Source of the DNA: Rhizomonospora bruguierae
GTDB taxonomy: Bacteria > Actinomycetota > Actinomycetes > Mycobacteriales > Micromonosporaceae
DNA: 64,000 nt
Assembly (NCBI RefSeq): GCF_018397995.1
Contig: NZ_BBQH01000010.1
Coordinates: forward strand, 232,987-296,986
Direction: 5' to 3'
The stretch's first letter is position 1. Every line of letters starts with the position of its first letter. A program made the translations under genes and the position numbers. The notes beneath the pieces were generated by a model. That model was not told the origin of the DNA and ran no database searches. It saw only the letters and a program-made list of their open reading frames with translations. Positions 46,695 to 54,800 of the stretch are shown here, one piece after another.

Positions 46695-47588
46695 CTACAG
46701 GTCCGCCGCCGACCTCACCAGGTGGTCGAGCAGCACCCGGACCGCCGGCGAGCGGGTGCGCCCGGCGGGCGTCGCCGCGAACACCCGCCGCGCGGAGGCG
46801 TCATCCGCGTGCAGGCGCAGCAGTGCCAGGTCCGCCGGGGTCGCGCGGGCCGCCAGTTCCGGTACCAGGGCCACGCCGAGGCCGGCCGCGACGCAGCCGA
46901 GCTTGCCGGTCCACTCGGCGGCGACGATGTCCACCCGGGGCCGGAACCCGCGCGGCAGCGTGGACCGCAGCAGGGTGTCCTCCACGGTCGCCGAGCCGGC
47001 GATCCAGTAGTCGTCCGCGAACTCCGCCAGCCGGACCACCCGCCGCCGGGCCAGCCGGTGGCCGCGCGGCACGGCGACCAGCAGGTGCTCGTCGAGCAGG
47101 TGGCGCAGCCGGACCCGCGCGTCGTCCAGCGGCCGGTCCGGCGGGGCGCTGACCACGGCCACGTCGGCGTCCCCGGCGGCCAGCCGCTCCAGCAGGGCGG
47201 GCGTGAGGCCCTCGACCAGGGTCAGCGCGACGTCCGGGTGCGCCGACCGGAACGCCGCCATCGCGCGGGGCACCAGCGCCGCCACGGCGGTCGGGAACGC
47301 ACCGAGGCGGACCCGGCCGGCACCCAGTCCCCGAAGATCCGCCAGGTCGCGGCGGGCGGCGGCCAGCCGGTCGAGCACCGCCTCGGCGTGGCCGAGCAGG
47401 CTGCGCCCCTCCTCGGTGAGCGCCACCCCGCGCGGCAACCGGTCGAACAGCCGGACGCCCACCTCCGCCTCCAGCGCCGCCACCTGCCGGGAGACCGCCG
47501 ACTGCGTGTACCGCAGCTCGGCCGCGGCGCCGGTGATCGTGCGGTGCCGGGCCACCGCCCGGAACACCTCGAGGGATTGCAGGTGCAT
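46695..47588 (-). CDS. LysR-family transcriptional regulator
   Basis: The ~297-residue protein has a LysR HTH (LQSLEVFRAVARHRTITGAA, YTQSAVSRQVAALEAEVG) and an effector domain (VRLGAFPTAVAALVPRAMAA). The ATG at 47588 begins the conserved head; two upstream in-frame starts (47597, 47606) are less likely. It is divergent from the RidA-family gene with a 79-bp shared promoter region, the classic layout for a LysR regulator and its target. Confidence 0.93.
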   Translation of the reverse strand: MHLQSLEVFRAVARHRTITGAAAELRYTQSAVSRQVAALEAEVGVRLFDRLPRGVALTEEGRSLLGHAEAVLDRLAAARRDLADLRGLGAGRVRLGAFPTAVAALVPRAMAAFRSAHPDVALTLVEGLTPALLERLAAGDADVAVVSAPPDRPLDDARVRLRHLLDEHLLVAVPRGHRLARRRVVRLAEFADDYWIAGSATVEDTLLRSTLPRGFRPRVDIVAAEWTGKLGCVAAGLGVALVPELAARATPADLALLRLHADDASARRVFAATPAGRTRSPAVRVLLDHLVRSAADL

Positions 47589-47655
47589 CCGTGGCATGCT
47601 ACCCACGGATGGCAGGTATGCGAGACATTCGTGGCCGGCATGGATGTCGCCGGCC

Positions 47656-47667
47656 TAGCGTCGGGCC
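47656..47667 (+). promoter_or_regulatory. Leaderless -10 element (TAGCGT) of the RidA-family gene
   Basis: TAGCGT at 47656-47661 ends 6 bp before GTG at 47668; hexamer, spacing and following CGGGC match the element before the TPR gene at 14067. Confidence 0.5.
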
Positions 47668-48087
47668 GTGCGAATCACGCTGGACAACCCCGCCACCGTC
47701 CCCGCCCCCGTCGGCCCGTTCGCCCACGTGGCCCGGGTCGACCTCGGTGCCGGCGCGCTGCTGCTGCTCGCCGGCCAGATCGCGGTGGACGACAGCGGCG
47801 ACCTGGTCGCGCCGGGCGACATGACCGCGCAGGCCGAACGGGTCTTCGACCTCATCAGCAGCATCCTCGCCGCGCACGGCGGCACCCTCGCCGACGTGCT
47901 GCACATCCGCACCTTCCTGACCGACCTGGCGGACCTGCCGGCGTACGGCGCCGTGCGCCGCCGGCTGTTCCCGACCGACCCGCCGGCCAGCACCACCGTC
48001 GAGGTGAGCGCGCTGTTCCGGCCCGGCGCCGTGCTGGAGGTGGAGGTGACCGCCGCGGTACCCGGGACAAGTTTCATGGTCATCTAA
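47668..48087 (+). CDS. RidA/YjgF-family protein lacking the usual active-site Arg
   Basis: The 139-residue protein has the RidA fold landmarks (VGPFAHVARVD, LLLLAGQIAVDDSGDLV, SILAAHGGTLADVLHIRTF, VEVSALFRPGAVLEVEVTAA). In enamine/imine deaminases of this family an Arg lies in a PxRxxV segment; here that segment reads PASTTVEV, so the Arg is absent and the deaminase activity may be lost or different. Divergent from the LysR gene, which probably regulates it. Confidence 0.88.
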   Translation: MRITLDNPATVPAPVGPFAHVARVDLGAGALLLLAGQIAVDDSGDLVAPGDMTAQAERVFDLISSILAAHGGTLADVLHIRTFLTDLADLPAYGAVRRRLFPTDPPASTTVEVSALFRPGAVLEVEVTAAVPGTSFMVI

Positions 48088-48142
48088 CCACGGCGGGCCG
48101 GGACCTGCGATGATCACAGGCAGGCGCGCGGGAGGTGGACCC

Positions 48143-49165
48143 ATGGACTGGGTGGTCGTAGGCCTGGACAACGGCGGCACGGCCAACAACGCGACGGTGC
48201 TCACCGCGGACGGCAGGTTCCTCGTGGACCGACTCGTGGAACTGCCCAGCATGGTCCGTGAGGGACCCGTCGTGGCCGTCGACGCCCTGGCCGAGGCGTA
48301 CATCAACATCCTCGCGGTGACCGGGGTCGCCCCGGAGGCGGTCCGCGCGGTCGGGCTGGACACCCCCGGCCCGGCCGGCGCGACCGGCATCATCTCCGCC
48401 AAGGGCTCCACCAACTTCGCCCACCCGGACTGGCGCGGCTTCGACATCCGCGGCGCCCTGGAGGACCGCCTGGGCATCCCCGTCGTCTACAACAACGACG
48501 GCAACGCCGCCGCCCTGTACGCCCACCACGTCCACTTCGGCGCCGAGGCCGACCGGTGGTCCTCCGTGTCGGCCATCGTCGGCACCGGCCTCGGCGGCGG
48601 CGTGGTGGAAAGCGGCGAGGTCGTGCGCGGGGCGGCCGGCATGGCCGGCGAACTGGGCCACGTGCACATCCCCACCCACGACCTGCTGGAACCGGACCAG
48701 CCCGTGCCCGAATGCAACTGCGGCTTCGCCGGGGACGCCGAAAGCGTCGCCTCCCTCACCGGCATCGAGAAGAACCTCCTGCCGTACTGGCTGACCCGCT
48801 ACCCCGACCACGAGCTGAACGCCGTCCCCACCATGCGGGATGGGGCGAAACTGGTCCGCTCCTACGCCGAACGGGGCGACGAGATGGCGCTGAGGATCTT
48901 CGGCCAGCAGGCGCGGGCGCTGGGCCGGCTATTCACCATCGCCGCCAACTTCACCGACCCGGCGGCGTACTTCCTCGGCGGCGGCGTCGTGGAGACCACC
49001 CCCGAGCTGCGCGCGTGGTTCCTGGCCGAGGTCCGCGAGAACACCCTCCTGCGCGCGGAACAGGCCGCCACCGCCACCCTGGCGCTGGTTCCGGAGCTGG
49101 ACATGGCCGGCGCCCGCGGCGCGGCCATCGCCGCCCGCACCCTGGTCGGCGCCACACTCCGCTGA
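48143..49165 (+). CDS. ROK-family sugar kinase-like protein
   Basis: The 340-residue protein has a ROK/actin-like ATPase fold: GLDNGGTANNATVLTADG (phosphate loop with N in place of the usual I/G), VGLDTPGPAGATGIISAKG, VYNNDGNAAALYAHHV (catalytic Asp), GTGLGGGVVESGEVVRG, and ELGHVHIP. The zinc motif is reduced to CNCGFAGDAESVAS, lacking the usual last Cys and Glu. No HTH, so it is a kinase rather than a regulator. ATG start behind GGGAGG. The length is typical. Sugar substrate unknown. Confidence 0.85.
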   Translation: MDWVVVGLDNGGTANNATVLTADGRFLVDRLVELPSMVREGPVVAVDALAEAYINILAVTGVAPEAVRAVGLDTPGPAGATGIISAKGSTNFAHPDWRGFDIRGALEDRLGIPVVYNNDGNAAALYAHHVHFGAEADRWSSVSAIVGTGLGGGVVESGEVVRGAAGMAGELGHVHIPTHDLLEPDQPVPECNCGFAGDAESVASLTGIEKNLLPYWLTRYPDHELNAVPTMRDGAKLVRSYAERGDEMALRIFGQQARALGRLFTIAANFTDPAAYFLGGGVVETTPELRAWFLAEVRENTLLRAEQAATATLALVPELDMAGARGAAIAARTLVGATLR

Positions 49166-49171
49166 CCCCAC

Positions 49172-49185
49172 GCCGCCCGGGCGGC
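49172..49185 (+). terminator. Short GC-rich palindrome after the ROK kinase gene
   Basis: GCCGCCCGGGCGGC is a perfect 14-bp palindrome starting 7 bp after the stop codon; it can form a 5-bp stem with a 4-nt loop. No T tract follows, as is common in actinobacteria. Confidence 0.4.
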
Positions 49186-49249
49186 TACGCCTGGAGGAGT
49201 ACGCGGAAAGTCCGTCTGGCGCAGGGCGACTGACCGGTACCGACCTGTT

Positions 49250-49261
49250 TAGGCTGGCCGC
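49250..49261 (+). promoter_or_regulatory. Leaderless -10 element (TAGGCT) before the histidine kinase gene
   Basis: TAGGCT at 49250-49255 ends 6 bp before GTG 49262, which is out of frame with the kinase reading frame by one base. Confidence 0.45.
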
Positions 49262-49334
49262 GTGGTGTTGTCGGGGGTGGTCACGAGGCTGGTGCGGGGG
49301 CGCGGAACGGCGCTGTATCCTCACCTACACGCTG

Positions 49335-50252
49335 GTGTTCCACGGCCGCCGGGCCGCGAGCGTGGTGACCACCGTGGCGATCTGCGCCGCGAAGCTGATC
49401 GGCGGCTGGATCGCGAGCGGCGAGCCGCTGCACGCGCTGGCCCCGGTGCTGTGGATCAGCGGTTGGCTGGTCGCCGTGCTGGTCTGGGGCGAGGTCAGCC
49501 GGCACCGCCACGCGTACCTGGAGCAGGTGCGGCAGCGGGCGGTGGATGCGGAGCGCAACCGCGAGGAGCTGGCCCACCGCCGGGCCGTCGAGGAGCGGCT
49601 GCGCATCGCCCGCGAGCTGCACGACTCGCTCACCCACGCGATCTCGGTGGTGACGGTCCAGTCCTCGGTCGCCCTGCACCTGCTGGAACGCCGCCCCGAG
49701 CTGGTCCGGCCGGCCCTGGCCGCGATCAACGAGGCCGGCCAGGAGGCGATGCGCGAACTGCGCGGCACGCTGGGCGTGCTGCGGGCGGTGGACGGTGACG
49801 AGACGCCGCCGGGCCCGGCCCGGTTGCCGCTGCTGGCGAAGCGGTTCGAGCGCTCCGGGCTCACGGTTAGGCTGCACGTGACCGGCGAACCGCGCCCGGT
49901 TCCGGCCGACACCGGTCACGCGGTCTACCGCATCGCCCAGGAGGCCCTGACCAACGTGGCCCGGCACACCGCGGACGCGCCGGCGCCGGTCACCGTGGAC
50001 CTGACCCTCGTCCACCACCCGGCCCGCCTGGAGCTGCGCGTCGAGGACGACGGTCCCGGGGTGCCCGACGGCGCGCCGGTGCCGGAGGGGCACGGCCTGC
50101 GCGGCATGCGGGAGCGCGCGGCGGCGCTGGGCGGCTCGCTCGACACCGGTCCGCGCCCGGGTGGTGGGTTCCGCGTCCACGCCACGCTCCCCCTCGACGA
50201 GGCGGGCAGCCCCGCCCCGGCGGCGGTCGACGCGGCCGGGCAGGTCGCGTGA
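49335..50252 (+). CDS. Two-component sensor histidine kinase (possible 5' frameshift)
   Basis: The 305-residue visible product has two hydrophobic helices (~10-50), a coiled linker, a HisKA_3 dimerisation box (RIARELHDSLTHAISVVTVQ, phospho-acceptor His) and an HATPase_c domain (AVYRIAQEALTNVARH as N box, VEDDGPGVPDG and EGHGLRGMRERAAALGG). This is the NarL-partner kinase class, usually with four or more N-terminal helices; two are too few. The GTG start at 49335 lacks a ribosome binding site. A leaderless start at 49262 would read VVLSGVVTRLVRGRG but is out of frame by one base, so an indel in the 5' end, possibly in the GGGGG run near 49296, is suspected. The response regulator overlaps by 4 bp. 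Confidence 0.85.
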   Translation: MFHGRRAASVVTTVAICAAKLIGGWIASGEPLHALAPVLWISGWLVAVLVWGEVSRHRHAYLEQVRQRAVDAERNREELAHRRAVEERLRIARELHDSLTHAISVVTVQSSVALHLLERRPELVRPALAAINEAGQEAMRELRGTLGVLRAVDGDETPPGPARLPLLAKRFERSGLTVRLHVTGEPRPVPADTGHAVYRIAQEALTNVARHTADAPAPVTVDLTLVHHPARLELRVEDDGPGVPDGAPVPEGHGLRGMRERAAALGGSLDTGPRPGGGFRVHATLPLDEAGSPAPAAVDAAGQVA

Positions 50253-50929
50253 TCAGCGTCCTGATCGCGGACGACCAGCCCCTCATCCGGGCCGGCTTCC
50301 GCGCCCTGCTCGAGGCCGAGGACGACCTGACCGTGGTCGGCGAGGCGGGCGACGGGGCGGCCGCCGCGACGCTCGCCGCCGACCTGCGCCCGGACGTGGT
50401 GCTGCTGGACGTGCAGATGCCCGGCACCGACGGCATCGAGGCGACCCGGCTCATCGCCGCCGACCCGGCACTGGCCGGCGTCCACATCGTGATCCTCACC
50501 AACTACGCGCTGGACGAGTACGTGTTCGCGGCGCTGCGGGCGGGGGCCTGCGGCTTCCTGGTCAAGGACACCCAGCCGACCGAGCCGCTCCGGGCGGTAC
50601 GGGTCGCGGCGGCCGGGGAGGCGCTGCTGTCGCCGGCGGTGACCCGGCGCCTGATCGCCGAGTACGTCGCCACGCCACCCGCGCCGGCCGCGCCCCCGGA
50701 GCTGGACGCGCTCACACCACGCGAGCGGGAGGTGCTCGTCCTGGTGGCGGCCGGCATGTCCAACGAGGAGATAGCCGGGTCCGCCTGCATCAGCCACACC
50801 ACTGCGAAGACCCACGTCAGCCGCATCCTCACCAAACTCGGCGCCCGGGACAGGGCCCAACTCGTCGTCATCGCCTACGAGTCGGGCCTCGTCACGCCCC
50901 GGGCGGGTCAGGGCTCGAAGCCGCGGTAG
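50249..50929 (+). CDS. NarL/LuxR-type response regulator
   Basis: The 226-residue protein has a receiver domain (SVLIADDQPLIRAGFRALLE with acidic pair, phospho-acceptor in VVLLDVQMPGTDGIEATRLI, Lys in LVKDTQP) and a LuxR HTH (LTPREREVLVLVAAGMSNEE, HTTAKTHVSRILTKLGARDR). It is encoded in GTGA overlap with the kinase and is its partner. Its 3' end overlaps the convergent multicopper oxidase gene by 22 bp. Targets unknown; the oxidase operon is a plausible one by position only. Confidence 0.95.
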   Translation: MISVLIADDQPLIRAGFRALLEAEDDLTVVGEAGDGAAAATLAADLRPDVVLLDVQMPGTDGIEATRLIAADPALAGVHIVILTNYALDEYVFAALRAGACGFLVKDTQPTEPLRAVRVAAAGEALLSPAVTRRLIAEYVATPPAPAAPPELDALTPREREVLVLVAAGMSNEEIAGSACISHTTAKTHVSRILTKLGARDRAQLVVIAYESGLVTPRAGQGSKPR

Positions 50930-52716
50930 GCGAGGTGCGCCATCATGCCCTTGTCGGCGTGGCTGAGGTTGTGGCAGTGGTTCATCCACACGCCCGGGTT
51001 GTCCGCCCGGAAGGCCACCTGCCACACCTCGCCGGGGCGCACGTCGAACGTGTCGAGCAACAGCGGGGTGCCCGTCGGGCCGCGGCCGTCCCGACTGAGC
51101 ACCAGAACCCGGTGGCCGTGCAGGTGCCACGGGTGGGTTGCCGTGCCCCGGTTCACCACGGTCATGCGTACCAGGTCGCCCTCGGCCACCACCTGGGTCG
51201 GCACGTCGGGGAAGGCCCGGCCGTTGATGGTGAACGCGTGCTGGAGGCCGCCGGAGAGGCTGAGCCCACGGTCCAGAACCATGGACAGGTCGCGGTCGAA
51301 GCGGTCGTCCGGCCCGAACGGGGTGGGCGCGGGGCTGCCGTAACCGAGCAGGTCCAGCTCGGGCCAGGAGCGGGCGTCCGGGGTGGCGGCGCCGTCCGGG
51401 TTCAGGCGGACGATGGCGGTGTCGCCGTTCAGCACGAGCGTCACCGGTCCGACCGGCATGGTGAAAGCCAGGTCGTACCGGCCGCCGGCGGGCAGGCGCA
51501 GGGTCACGCTGGTCAGCTCACCGGGCGCGTTGAGGTCGTTGCCGTCGACGGCGACGAGCCGGTACGCCACCCCCGCGAGGGCGAACCGGCGCGGCGTGTC
51601 ATCGGTGTCGGTGAGCCGCAAGCGTACCGGCGTCCCCGGCGCGACCCGGCGTTCCACCGGCTGATCGGTGTCACCGACCAGGGTCGCCCCGGCCAGGGTG
51701 TGCACCGGGAGCGCCAGGTCCAGGCCGGCGGACTGCGCGGCCCGCGGATACACCACGAACGACCCGTAGAGCCCCAATTTGACGCCCCGGTCCGACACCT
51801 CGTGCGTGTGGTACCAGTAGGTACCGACCTGGTCCGCCCGGAACCGGTACACGAACTCGCCGCCGGGCGTCACCGCGTCCTGGGTGACGCCGGGCACGCC
51901 GTCCTCGCCCGCCGGCACGTCGTAGCCGTGCCAGTGCAGGGTCACGCCGGGGGTGATGTCCCGGTTGCGCAGGTGGACCTCCAGCAGGTCGCCCTGCCGC
52001 GCGGCGACCGGCGGGCCGGGAACGGTGCCGTTGAACGTCCAGGCGTCCACCCGCCGCCCGGACGGCAGGGTCAGCGTCGCGGTCTGCGCGGTCAGGTCGT
52101 ACCGGCGGACGGCCCCGCCGGGGGCCGGCGTGGCCGGCCCGCGCAGGGCGCTGGAGGCGAGATGGTCTCCACCGTGGGCATGCCCCGGGGTCGGCCGGAC
52201 GGCGAGGCCGCCCCCGACAAGTCCGAACAGGACGGTGAGCGCGACCGCGGCGGCCGGGATCCGGACGTTGGTCGCGCGGGCCGTCACCAGACCGGCCGCA
52301 CCGACCAGCGCCAGGGCCACCAGGGCACCGCTCAGGCCCACCGGGTACCCGATGACCATCGTCACGACGGGGCCCACGGCCGCGGAGAACGCCGCCATGA
52401 ACAGGGGCATCGCCGGGGCGCCCGGCGCGCCGCCCCGCAGCAGCGCAGGGAGCGTACGCGCGGCGGCGTACCCGGCTGCGGCGAGCAGCAGCGGGACGGC
52501 CAGGACCAGCTTCTCCTGCGCGAACCACCAACCCCGACCGGCGAGCAGCAGCGCACTCGCGGCCCGGGCGACGGTGAGCGCCAGCGCGCCCGCCAGCAGG
52601 ACCGGCGCGAGCCGCCCCCGCCGGCCTGCCGCGACGACACCCGCCGCGGCGAGCCAGGCGGCCGTGACGAGGACGGCGACCAGCAGGTCCAGCGCGATGA
52701 GAGCGGACGTACTCAT
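50908..52716 (-). CDS. Membrane-anchored multicopper oxidase
   Basis: The 602-residue protein has about six N-terminal hydrophobic helices (~1-185) followed by an extracellular two-domain cupredoxin oxidase. All copper ligand motifs are visible: LHWHGYDV, WYHTHE, HPWHLHGHR and the terminal HCHNLSHADKGM (type 1 with Cys, His and Met). The MCO domain resembles CueO/copper-nitrite-reductase-like enzymes of actinobacteria. It may oxidise Cu(I) or other metals or phenolics. ATG overlaps the stop of the DUF6220-like gene by 4 bp, so the two form an operon and likely a complex. Confidence 0.93.
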   Translation of the reverse strand: MSTSALIALDLLVAVLVTAAWLAAAGVVAAGRRGRLAPVLLAGALALTVARAASALLLAGRGWWFAQEKLVLAVPLLLAAAGYAAARTLPALLRGGAPGAPAMPLFMAAFSAAVGPVVTMVIGYPVGLSGALVALALVGAAGLVTARATNVRIPAAAVALTVLFGLVGGGLAVRPTPGHAHGGDHLASSALRGPATPAPGGAVRRYDLTAQTATLTLPSGRRVDAWTFNGTVPGPPVAARQGDLLEVHLRNRDITPGVTLHWHGYDVPAGEDGVPGVTQDAVTPGGEFVYRFRADQVGTYWYHTHEVSDRGVKLGLYGSFVVYPRAAQSAGLDLALPVHTLAGATLVGDTDQPVERRVAPGTPVRLRLTDTDDTPRRFALAGVAYRLVAVDGNDLNAPGELTSVTLRLPAGGRYDLAFTMPVGPVTLVLNGDTAIVRLNPDGAATPDARSWPELDLLGYGSPAPTPFGPDDRFDRDLSMVLDRGLSLSGGLQHAFTINGRAFPDVPTQVVAEGDLVRMTVVNRGTATHPWHLHGHRVLVLSRDGRGPTGTPLLLDTFDVRPGEVWQVAFRADNPGVWMNHCHNLSHADKGMMAHLAYRGFEP

Positions 52717-53165
52717 CCCGCCACCGGGGCGGAGGCGGGCGCCGGTGCCGGAGCCGGGCGGGCCGGCGCGGCGGCGAAGGCACGGGCCCGGCGCAGCACC
52801 AGACCGCTGACACCCATGGTGGCCATGCCGTTGACCGCGTGCAGGCCGAGGATCGCCAGGCCGACCGGCGTGGTGTCGTCATCGCCGCCGACCGCGCGAC
52901 CGACGAGGACGATGAGCGCCTGGACCACGATCAGCCCGAGCGGCGCGGCGGTCAGGCCGATCTGCCGCCCCGGCGCGCGGGCCACCGCCGCCGCGACGAT
53001 GGCCAGCAGGATCAGGGCCGGGAGGATCATCCGCCCGTTCACGTCGTGCAGGGCGTACGAGTCGTCGCGCTGCGGCCGGGCGAAAGCCCCGACCGCGGCG
53101 AAGTACATCTGGGCCATCATGGCGATCGTGAGCAGGGCACACAGGCCCAGGTAAACCTTGCGCAT
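52713..53165 (-). CDS. DUF6220-like small membrane protein
   Basis: The 150-residue protein has four hydrophobic helices (MRKVYLGLCALLTIAMMAQM, MILPALILLAIVAAAVA, LIVVQALIVLVGR, VGLAILGLHAVNGMATMGVS). The His and Asn in HDVNGRM and HAVNGM are symmetric and conserved-looking; they could bind haem or metal. Family DUF6220 is inferred. Cotranscribed with the multicopper oxidase. The C-terminal tail is Ala/Pro-rich. ATG at 53165 (MRKVY) starts the first helix. Confidence 0.75.
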   Translation of the reverse strand: MRKVYLGLCALLTIAMMAQMYFAAVGAFARPQRDDSYALHDVNGRMILPALILLAIVAAAVARAPGRQIGLTAAPLGLIVVQALIVLVGRAVGGDDDTTPVGLAILGLHAVNGMATMGVSGLVLRRARAFAAAPARPAPAPAPASAPVAG

Positions 53166-53176
53166 ATCGGTGCTCC

Positions 53177-53719
53177 TCAACAGCGTTGACGGGAATCGGG
53201 AAGGTCGAAGAGGACGGCGACCGGGGCGGCGGGCGGCCCGGCCCGCTCCAGGCGCACGATGGCCGGGCCGAGCAGACGGTCGGCGACCCGACGCAGGGTT
53301 TCGGCGACGGCGGCGCGCTGCTCGTCGGTCAACCGGGTGCGGCGCCGACGCAGGCGCACCAGTTCGGCCTGCACCACGGCCGCCGCCCGCGCCCGCAACT
53401 CCACGCCCGCGGCCGACTCCTGAACAGCCCCGACCCCGAACGCCGCGCGCGACTCCGCGCCGGCAGCGGGGGCCCGGGCGCCCTCAACCCCGCGGGCCGC
53501 CCAGGGCGGCGGCTCCGCTCCAGCTGGCCAACATCCGGTGGCCCAGCCTCGATCGGCCGCAACCTCGGGCGCCGCCCAGGAACGTGGCTCCTCCCCTGCC
53601 GTCGGCCCCCGATCGGCCTGAAACGCACCGGCGGCGGCAGGGCCCGCGAACGGTGATGCGGCGCACGGGCCGCCGATCGGGGCGGGCAGCAACGCCGCCA
53701 CCTCGTCAACCCCCGTCAT
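53177..53719 (-). CDS. Stand-alone glutamyl-tRNA-reductase-like C-terminal domain protein
   Basis: The 180-residue protein starts at an ATG behind GAGGGGG. The first ~100 residues are Ala/Pro/Gly-rich and seem disordered. The last ~75 contain AAAVVQAELVRLRRRRTRLT, then RAAVAETLRRVADRLLGPAI, closely like the helical dimerisation domain at the C-terminus of glutamyl-tRNA reductase (HemA). No catalytic or NADPH domain is present, so it is not an enzyme. It precedes the DUF6220 and oxidase genes by 11 bp, probably as first gene of that operon. A function in protein-protein contact or in binding HemA is speculative. Confidence 0.55.
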   Translation of the reverse strand: MTGVDEVAALLPAPIGGPCAASPFAGPAAAGAFQADRGPTAGEEPRSWAAPEVAADRGWATGCWPAGAEPPPWAARGVEGARAPAAGAESRAAFGVGAVQESAAGVELRARAAAVVQAELVRLRRRRTRLTDEQRAAVAETLRRVADRLLGPAIVRLERAGPPAAPVAVLFDLPDSRQRC

Positions 53720-53864
53720 CACATCCCCCTCCGCGCCGCGTCCGGGCGGCGTTACTAGAGGATCGTTTGTGGGGCGGGTCGCGGTCGTCGTGCGGAGGGC
53801 GACACTTGCGTGTACTTCTCTGGTGCCATAGGCGTAGGCGCCCCCAAGGCCGGTACGCCGCTCG

Positions 53865-53897
53865 GCGTACGTTGATCGCGCAACGCGTACCTTGATC
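53865..53897. promoter_or_regulatory. Direct repeats GCGTAC(G/C)TTGATC, two helical turns apart
   Basis: Two 13-bp copies with 12 identical bases start 20 bp apart, i.e. on the same helix face. This is the pattern of a tandem operator. They lie ~146-178 bp before the first gene of the oxidase operon. Confidence 0.5.
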
Positions 53898-54138
53898 ACA
53901 CACGGCGTAAGCGGAGCGTGGCGGCATGCGCGACCGCTCCCGTTCGGTCACGTCATCCTGCGAGATCTTGGTAAAGACACGCTGATTTCGGGGCAGATCC
54001 GTACCAAGATCCGCCGCCCGCACCCGCGGCCCGACCAGACAGGCCCGGCAATACAGGCCCGGCCGGATGGGCTCGGCGGTTGGTGTCGGGTGGCCGGCGG
54101 GCCGGCGGCGTTCGGCCTCGTTCGGCGGGTGGTCCGCC

Positions 54139-54186
54139 GCGGCCCAGCTAACCCGCAGTGCCCCCGCTGCGGCCCAGCTAACCCGC
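54139..54186. repeat. Tandem 30-bp-period repeat downstream of lspA
   Basis: GCGGCCCAGCTAACCCGC occurs at 54139-54156 and 54169-54186 without mismatch, with a degenerate third start at ~54188. It lies just past the lspA stop codon. Confidence 0.7.
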
Positions 54187-54194
54187 GGGTCCAG

Positions 54195-54800
54195 CTAGCC
54201 TGCGGTGTCCCGGTCCGATTCCCGGTCCGGTTCCTGTCGGGCGGGTGTCGGCGGCGGCTCGGGGCGGGTGCGGCGCCGCCCGTCCAGGCCGATATCGAAC
54301 AGCGAGAGCAGCACGAGCCCGACCGCGCCCACGGTGATCGCGCTGTCCGCGATGTTGAACGCCGGGAAGTGCACGGCGTTCGGGCCGAAGACGGAGATGA
54401 AGTCGACCACCCGGCCGTCCAGGAAGCCCGGGCCCCGGAACGCGCGGTCCAGCAGGTTGCCGAGCGCGCCGCCGAGCAGCAGGCCCAGCACCACGGCCCA
54501 GAGCGGGGACCGCAGCCGCGGCGCCACCCTGATGATGACGAGGATGGCGCCGAGCGCGATGGTGGCGATCAGCACGGTCGCGCCGCTGGCGAGGCCGAAC
54601 GCGATGCCGGAGTTGCGGATGAGGGACAGGTAGACCAGGCCACCGAGGATCCGCGGGGACTCGCCCGGGGTCAGGTGCGCCAGGGCCAGGTTCTTGGTCC
54701 ACGCGTCCAGCGCGACGACGGCGAGGGCGGCGAGGGCGAGGGCCGTGACGCTGCGCCACCGCCGGGTGCGGTCTGTCTCGTCGGGCTGCGGGTCGTGCAC
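54195..54800 (-). CDS. lspA: Signal peptidase II (prolipoprotein signal peptidase)
   Basis: The 201-residue membrane protein has four hydrophobic helices and the LspA motifs: DAWTKNLAL in the first periplasmic segment, LIRNSGIAFG, GNLLDR, and the catalytic Asp pair in GRVVDFISVFG and FNIADSAI. It removes signal peptides from lipoproteins such as the solute-binding protein of this window. The GTG at 54800 precedes a cytoplasmic head (HDPQPDETDRTRRW); longer frames upstream are noise. The C-terminal ~30 residues are charged and Pro-rich. Confidence 0.95.
   Translation of the reverse strand: MHDPQPDETDRTRRWRSVTALALAALAVVALDAWTKNLALAHLTPGESPRILGGLVYLSLIRNSGIAFGLASGATVLIATIALGAILVIIRVAPRLRSPLWAVVLGLLLGGALGNLLDRAFRGPGFLDGRVVDFISVFGPNAVHFPAFNIADSAITVGAVGLVLLSLFDIGLDGRRRTRPEPPPTPARQEPDRESDRDTAG

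Larger units (their letters stand above)
53720..54194. other. 475-bp gene-free region with GCGTA-box repeats
   Basis: No convincing gene is seen. It holds four GGCGTA/GCGTA boxes at about 20-bp steps (near 53831, 53864, 53884, 53903), including two 13-bp direct repeats, GCGTACGTTGATC (53865-53877) and GCGTACCTTGATC (53885-53897). Further on there is a 30-bp-period tandem repeat (54139-54186). The boxes lie upstream of the minus-strand operon that starts at 53719. Confidence 0.6.

Noticed and set aside
54139-54186. CRISPR-like repeats
   Set aside because: Only two exact 18-bp copies with a 12-bp gap; no further units, no cas genes.
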